A stretch of DNA of 10,551 nucleotides from positions 1 through 10,551 of the forward strand of contig JADNYJ010000881.1 in NCBI GenBank assembly GCA_015501075.1. The letters run 5' to 3'. The notes beneath the pieces were generated by a model, which was not told where the DNA came from, made no database searches, and worked only from the letters and a program-made list of their open reading frames with translations. Shown here piece after piece: positions 7,085 through 10,551 of this stretch. The DNA comes from Gymnopilus junonius (Eukaryota > Basidiomycota > Agaricomycetes > Agaricales > Galerinaceae). Made by a program: the position numbers and the translations under genes. Position 1 is the stretch's first letter. Every line of letters begins with the position of its first letter.

Positions 7085-8664
7085 TCGAGCTAGAGGAGGG
7101 ATGTTAGATGTCAAGGTCCGGAGTGCGCGCTTATCATGTACCTCGTGGTATTTTGCGACGATCCAATCATGATCGAAGCGATGTTCCCAGAACTTGCAAT
7201 TGTGTCCTGTGGCAGGGTGCTCGCCCCGGCAATTGGGGCAGCGGGCCTTGTGGGGGCATGGCTCACCAGCTGGAGTGGGGTGGCGCATACCGTCCGAATC
7301 CAGTGGAGGCCAGTTGCAGCAAGGCGCAAGGGCGCAATGCTCATCAGTGGCGTGAGGCCCGCCACACCGTGCGCAGCGGCGCTGGTGGGCCCTACAATCC
7401 TTGGTGAGATGACCCCAGCGCTGGCAGTGCTGGCACATGGGAACACCTCATCGGGCGGCAGCTGGCTTTACATAAAGCAGCTCATCCTTGTAGCGAAAAG
7501 CTTTGTTGATAAGCATCTTCACGGTTCGTCCAGTCTGGGAATCCCAGATCTCAAAGTAGCAATCGAACTTGGAGCTCTTTGCTGATTGACATACGAGGCG
7601 CGCATGCCCCGCAAAAGGGATGTAGTCCAGCCCTTTAGACTTGGCTGGGGTCGCAGGTCGAGACGGGCCCTGAGAGGGTCCGGAACCGGGGTCTGGGCCC
7701 GGGCCTGACGCGGCCTGGGTCCAGGTTTGTGGTGCCATCTGAGCAACTGCACGCTCAAAGTAGCGATTAGTAAGTGACCCACGGGTCGAGGACCCTGGAA
7801 CTGGTGTCCGGAGTTTCGAGGCGAAGGAGCACTTGGGATGAGAAGAGAGAGGAACGGGAGGGGGCCCTGGAGGGGGCGGCCTCTGATATTGGACCAGCTT
7901 GGCCTTCTGTTTGCGAGGCTGAAGCTTGGTGCGAGAAGGAGTGGTAGCAGGCGCCTTGGGAGGCTCTGCAGGGTCCGCTGGAGGGCCAGTCTGCTTTGGA
8001 GGAGCAGTCTGGGAAGATGAGGGCTCAGGAGGGGGAGCAGAGGCTTCCCCTCGAGTCTTCGCCGGGTCTCGATACATGAGGTCAGCTAGGGAGCTATCAG
8101 AATCGATAAGGTTGCAGACGATTGACCATCTAAGAGACGGCGATCATGCGCTGACACCCGTGGCCTCCTTGGCCCAAGGGGAAGTATTGATCGAGTTCAC
8201 TATCTTAGTGAAAAGACCGACATAATCAGAGCGATCTGCCCCTGATAAAGTAGAAGGACCATTGGTCATCATAAATGAACCAATGGTCTTCAGTGACTCC
8301 ACCACAGCAACCCAGTCCCCCTCCGATCCTGTGAGGGAAAGGGCAGTAGGCTGCGGCTCTGGAGAGGCACTTGGGAGAGGAAAACGAATGGTATCATCTT
8401 CCTCCCCCATGGAAACATCAGGGGATGAAGCCCTCGAAGCAATGGGAGTGGTGGCCCGTGAGTGTATCACTGACCGAGACTCAGTCTCCTCCCGCTCGCG
8501 AGGGCAGGGGTGGCTGAAGCATATCTCTCCCGAATGGATCGGGAGGATGAAGAACCCTCAGGGGTTGGAGATTTAGAGCTCGAAGCTCCGACGGGTGGAA
8601 TATGCCTGCCAGAGGCAGAAAGGGTGGGGTGTTTGGGCACGGACAATGATGATCGGTTGGCCAT
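7082..8664 (-). pseudogene. LINE B ORF1: gag-like protein with CCHC knuckles (inactivated)
   Basis: This is about 527 codons from ATG at 8662-8664 to TAA at 7082-7084. The N-terminal part is low-complexity, rich in Ser, Pro and Arg. A more ordered stretch follows (DDTIRFPLPSASPEPQ to GLFTKIVNSINTSPWAKE). Next come a Pro-rich middle (8040-7660, with runs such as RPPPPGPPPVP), a short globular region with LDYIPFAGHARLVCQ and FEIWDSQTGRTVKMLI, and three zinc knuckles at the end. These are CQHCQRWGHLTKDC (C-x2-C-x4-H-x4-C), CARCGGPHATDEHC and CPNCRGEHPATGHNC. It would bind element RNA to form the ribonucleoprotein. Lesions: a one-base deletion near 8495, TGA at 8144-8146 and TGA at 7448-7450. The frame is the same on both sides of each TGA, so readthrough of the ancestor is clear. 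Confidence 0.85.
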
Positions 8665-8805
8665 CGACTTGCACTAAAGGTGCGTACACACTCGAATAAC
8701 TGTAAACAGCTATCCAAGAACCAGATCACAGGTTGTGGAGAAAAGTTGCGGTGTTGCGAGGTATCGACGTTTTGCAATGGTGGTGGTTTGTGGGAAAGAA
8801 GGATG
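8665..8805 (-). other. LINE B 5' UTR
   Basis: These 141 nt lie between the 15-bp duplication and the ORF1 start. On the minus strand it opens with the pyrimidine-rich CATCCTTCTTTCCCAC. LINEs usually carry an internal promoter here, but I cannot point to a specific element. The boundary at 8805 is set by the duplication and by where LINE A homology resumes at 8806. Confidence 0.75.
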
Positions 8806-8820
8806 TACATGGAGCATGTC
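8806..8820 (-). repeat. Target-site duplication of LINE B, 5' side
   Basis: This is the second perfect copy of TACATGGAGCATGTC (see 2758-2772). It encodes part of DDMLHV of LINE A ORF2. The same 15 bases also occur at the matching place in LINE B itself (4283-4297), as expected because B inserted into a relative. Confidence 0.92.
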
Positions 8821-10550
8821 ATCGACGTCCATAACAGTACCCTGCACCTTAGCGTGTTGTGGGGCAGTCATAAATGCAGCAGAGTGAGGGTGAGGAATCA
8901 CTCCTTTGGAAAAGGGTGCGCTTAACAGGGAGCACACTGCATGAGTGTCTGAGAGGGCTGCCATATGCAGAACACCTACTGTGGCAGCATGCTTCTGGAC
9001 TAAATGGATAGGGACCAGGCCAGCAAGAGCCTCGATCCCCCCATAGGAGAGGTGCGGAAATGCACCGTAATCCAGAGCACAGCATGCCTCTGCATGCTGG
9101 TCAGTAGTTTGATGGTCCCCTGGCACTTAGTGCCTTGGAAGAACCATAACCGGAGGCCATATGTTGCAATAGGCAACACACAAGACCTGTAAAGCAGATG
9201 CTTTTACATGGGCATAAGCCCTCTAGATGAGTTACCAAGCATCCTCATCACCTTGACAGTGGTGAAGGACTTGGTAGAGTAGTACCAGACATGCTCATGG
9301 AAAGTCAACTTCTGGTCAAAGAAAAAACCCAAGTACCTCCAAAACGGCTTGGGCGTCAGACATTTGTCATGGGTGTAGGGAGCATACCCTAGATCCATGG
9401 ATGGATTGAACTCAGAGTGAGAATGATCAAAATGGAATAACTCCATCTTGTCATGCTCAAGAGTGAGGGTGAACTTTGTGAAGAGTTCGAAGATCACTGC
9501 ATAGGACCTTTTCAGGGCTATGCAATTGGCATCGAGTGTCTTTGACTGCACAATAAGTGTGCCATCATCAACATAAGAGAGCAGAGTGGTATTGGAAACT
9601 GACTCATTCTGCATGAAAAGTTTCAGCACTGGTGCGAGAAAGAGTGCCGAGAGGACTGGGGACAAAGCAGAGCCCTGCCCCACCCTGACATCAGCTTGTC
9701 GGGGTCAGATTGAAAACTGTTCCATGCGTAAGATGTGGAACGGCCAACCAGGTATGATGAAAAGAATTCCACCATGTTAGGGGGAAGCCCTGCTTCCTGA
9801 GAATTGCAATCAACACTTCATGATTGAGGGAAGGGAAGAACTGTGCCATGTCAAAGGTGATGACACTGGTCTTTAAACCGCGAGCCCACCCTGCATGCAC
9901 CAGGTGCGTGAGGAGCAAGCCTGCATCCTCAGTGGAGCACTGACGCACACCGCCGAGTTGGTTAGGGTGAAAAATATCGTGCTTAACAGCATCAAATTGA
10001 ATGCGGTTGGAAAGCATCTTCTCAACCAATTTGCCAAGGGTGTTCAGGAGTACAATAGGCCTGAACGCCTTAGGCATGGAGTACGAGGGCTTGTTCGGCT
10101 TAGGAATAATAACCAACAAGGACTCCTTAAAGTGAGTCGGCCAATACCCGACCCGGAGGCAGGCATTAGCTAACTGCATGAACACCTGGAGACAGTGTTC
10201 GTCATGAATAATTGCCTTAAGGTGTGACCACTTAATATGATCAGGACCCGGTGCTGAGTTGTTAGAGCAGGATGCCAAGGCCTCCTCAACTCTAACAGTG
10301 AAAAGGTGGTCCACTCGTGCACTTCCATATCGGGAAGGGAGGTGAGACCACTGATGTCATACATTCAGTCAGAGGCCGAGTTGTACATGCCATGAAGGGC
10401 GTCCCAGAGGGAGGGCATATCATGGCAGGGCTGCCCATTAAATTGGATAGCCTTGGAGGGTGGTAACTTGCACTGCTGGATCCAGTTCATAAGATCCCAG
10501 GGGCACTTGTTGGTAGTGGCAACTTCATTGATGCACTCATCAAAGAACTT
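8806..10550 (-). pseudogene. LINE A ORF2: linker and reverse transcriptase part, decayed
   Basis: From 10550 downwards the frame reads KFFDECINEVATTNKCPWDL, matching LINE B. Then come LPDMEVHEWTTFSLLEL, APGPDHIKWSHLKAII, the RT fingers (IIPKPNKPSYSMPKAFRPI), motif A TFDMAQFFPSLNH, motif B GQGSALSPVLSALFL and motif C SYVDDGTLIV (9564-9575). The thumb follows, ending in VDDMLHV. Breaks by comparison with LINE B: TGA at 10365-10367 (Trp in B), one-base losses near 10283, 9783 and 9703, TAA at 9204-9206 (Gln in B), and a further shift near 9050. The reading frame steps by one base in the same direction at each shift, which fits successive single-base deletions. No activity is possible. The 17 codons after 8806 in the open frame belong to LINE B 5' UTR, not to this gene. 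Confidence 0.88.
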
Positions 10551-10551
10551 G

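Larger units (their letters stand above)
2773..8805 (-). mobile_element. LINE copy B, apparently full-length non-LTR retrotransposon (6,033 bp)
   Basis: This is a complete but inactivated LINE on the minus strand. From its 5' end it has a 141-nt 5' UTR, ORF1 (8664-7082), ORF2 (7082-3251) overlapping by one base, a 450-nt 3' UTR and a 28-nt poly-A (poly-T on this strand, 2773-2800). It is flanked by perfect 15-bp duplications and lies inside ORF2 of a relative (LINE A). Domain order gag/CCHC - EN - RT - RNase H - Cys/His matches fungal EN-bearing LINEs such as the Tad1 clade; clade assignment needs an RT tree. It carries five in-frame TGA codons and several 1-nt deletions, so it is non-autonomous now. 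Confidence 0.92.
8806..10551 (-). mobile_element. LINE copy A, 5' part (right edge cut by window)
   Basis: This is the minus-strand LINE interrupted by LINE B. It covers ORF2 from just after the endonuclease through the RT to VDDMLHV, where it stops exactly at the target duplication; the following codons (VSEP...) resume at about 2757. It aligns without large gaps to LINE B 4283-6035. Many differences are CG in B against CA or TG in A, for example around the YVDD site (9564-9575 against 5041-5052). The 5' end lies beyond 10551. Confidence 0.9.

Noticed and set aside
7108..8225. Long plus-strand open frames opposite ORF1 (for example 7136-7585 and 7926-8225)
   Set aside because: They are antisense shadows of GC-rich, Pro-rich and zinc-knuckle coding sequence, with no domain of their own.
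8481..8822. Open frame starting in the target duplication and running through the LINE B 5' UTR
   Set aside because: It is in a different frame from ORF1, spans the insertion junction and has no homologous sequence.
1..10551. Bacterial defence system, CRISPR, retron or diversity-generating RT
   Set aside because: RT sequences here are clearly LINE type with EN and RNase H domains, poly-A tails and target duplications, and no repeat-spacer array or template repeat is seen.

Overview
The window reads as a transposable-element nest from a fungal nuclear genome, most likely a basidiomycete. Everything recognisable is eukaryotic mobile DNA: three copies of one LINE (non-LTR retrotransposon) family, the 3' end of a Ty1/copia LTR retrotransposon, and the 3' end of a DNA transposon with a KDZ-like transposase. 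The basidiomycete call rests on how these families are distributed (KDZ plus copia plus an EN-RT-RNase H LINE) and is inference. I see no host gene, tRNA, rRNA, CRISPR array or bacterial-type operon.

Layout. 1-598 (+): 3' end of LINE copy C, running off the left edge and ending in a 19-nt poly-A tail. 599-1126 (+): 3' end of a copia element, with the RNase H end of pol, a purine run and a 165-bp LTR. 1127-1580 (+): C-terminal end of a KDZ-like transposase and a palindrome-rich terminal region. 1581-2772 (-): 3' part of an old LINE, copy A. 2773-8805 (-): an apparently full-length 6,033-bp LINE, copy B. 8806-10551 (-): the rest of LINE A, running off the right edge.

The pieces fit as insertions within insertions. 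LINE B sits inside LINE A, flanked by a perfect 15-bp target-site duplication (2758-2772 and 8806-8820). LINE A ORF2 stops at the codons for DDMLHV on one side and resumes on the other. The KDZ end breaks the 3' UTR of LINE A, the copia LTR breaks the KDZ coding region, and the LINE C tail breaks the copia pol. The inferred order is LINE A first, then KDZ, copia and LINE C on one side, and LINE B separately on the other.

LINE B shows the whole family. It has a short 5' UTR, then ORF1 (a gag-like protein with a proline-rich middle and three CCHC-type knuckles). ORF1 is joined by a TAATG stop/start overlap to ORF2 (apurinic-type endonuclease, reverse transcriptase, RNase H, C-terminal Cys/His motif). 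A 450-nt 3' UTR and a 28-nt poly-A follow. In a working element, ORF1 would coat the RNA, the endonuclease would nick the target, the RT would copy RNA at the nick, and RNase H would remove the template. Copy B is dead: it carries five in-frame TGA codons, most explained by CGA-to-TGA change, and several single-base deletions. LINE A is more decayed, which fits its being the older host copy.
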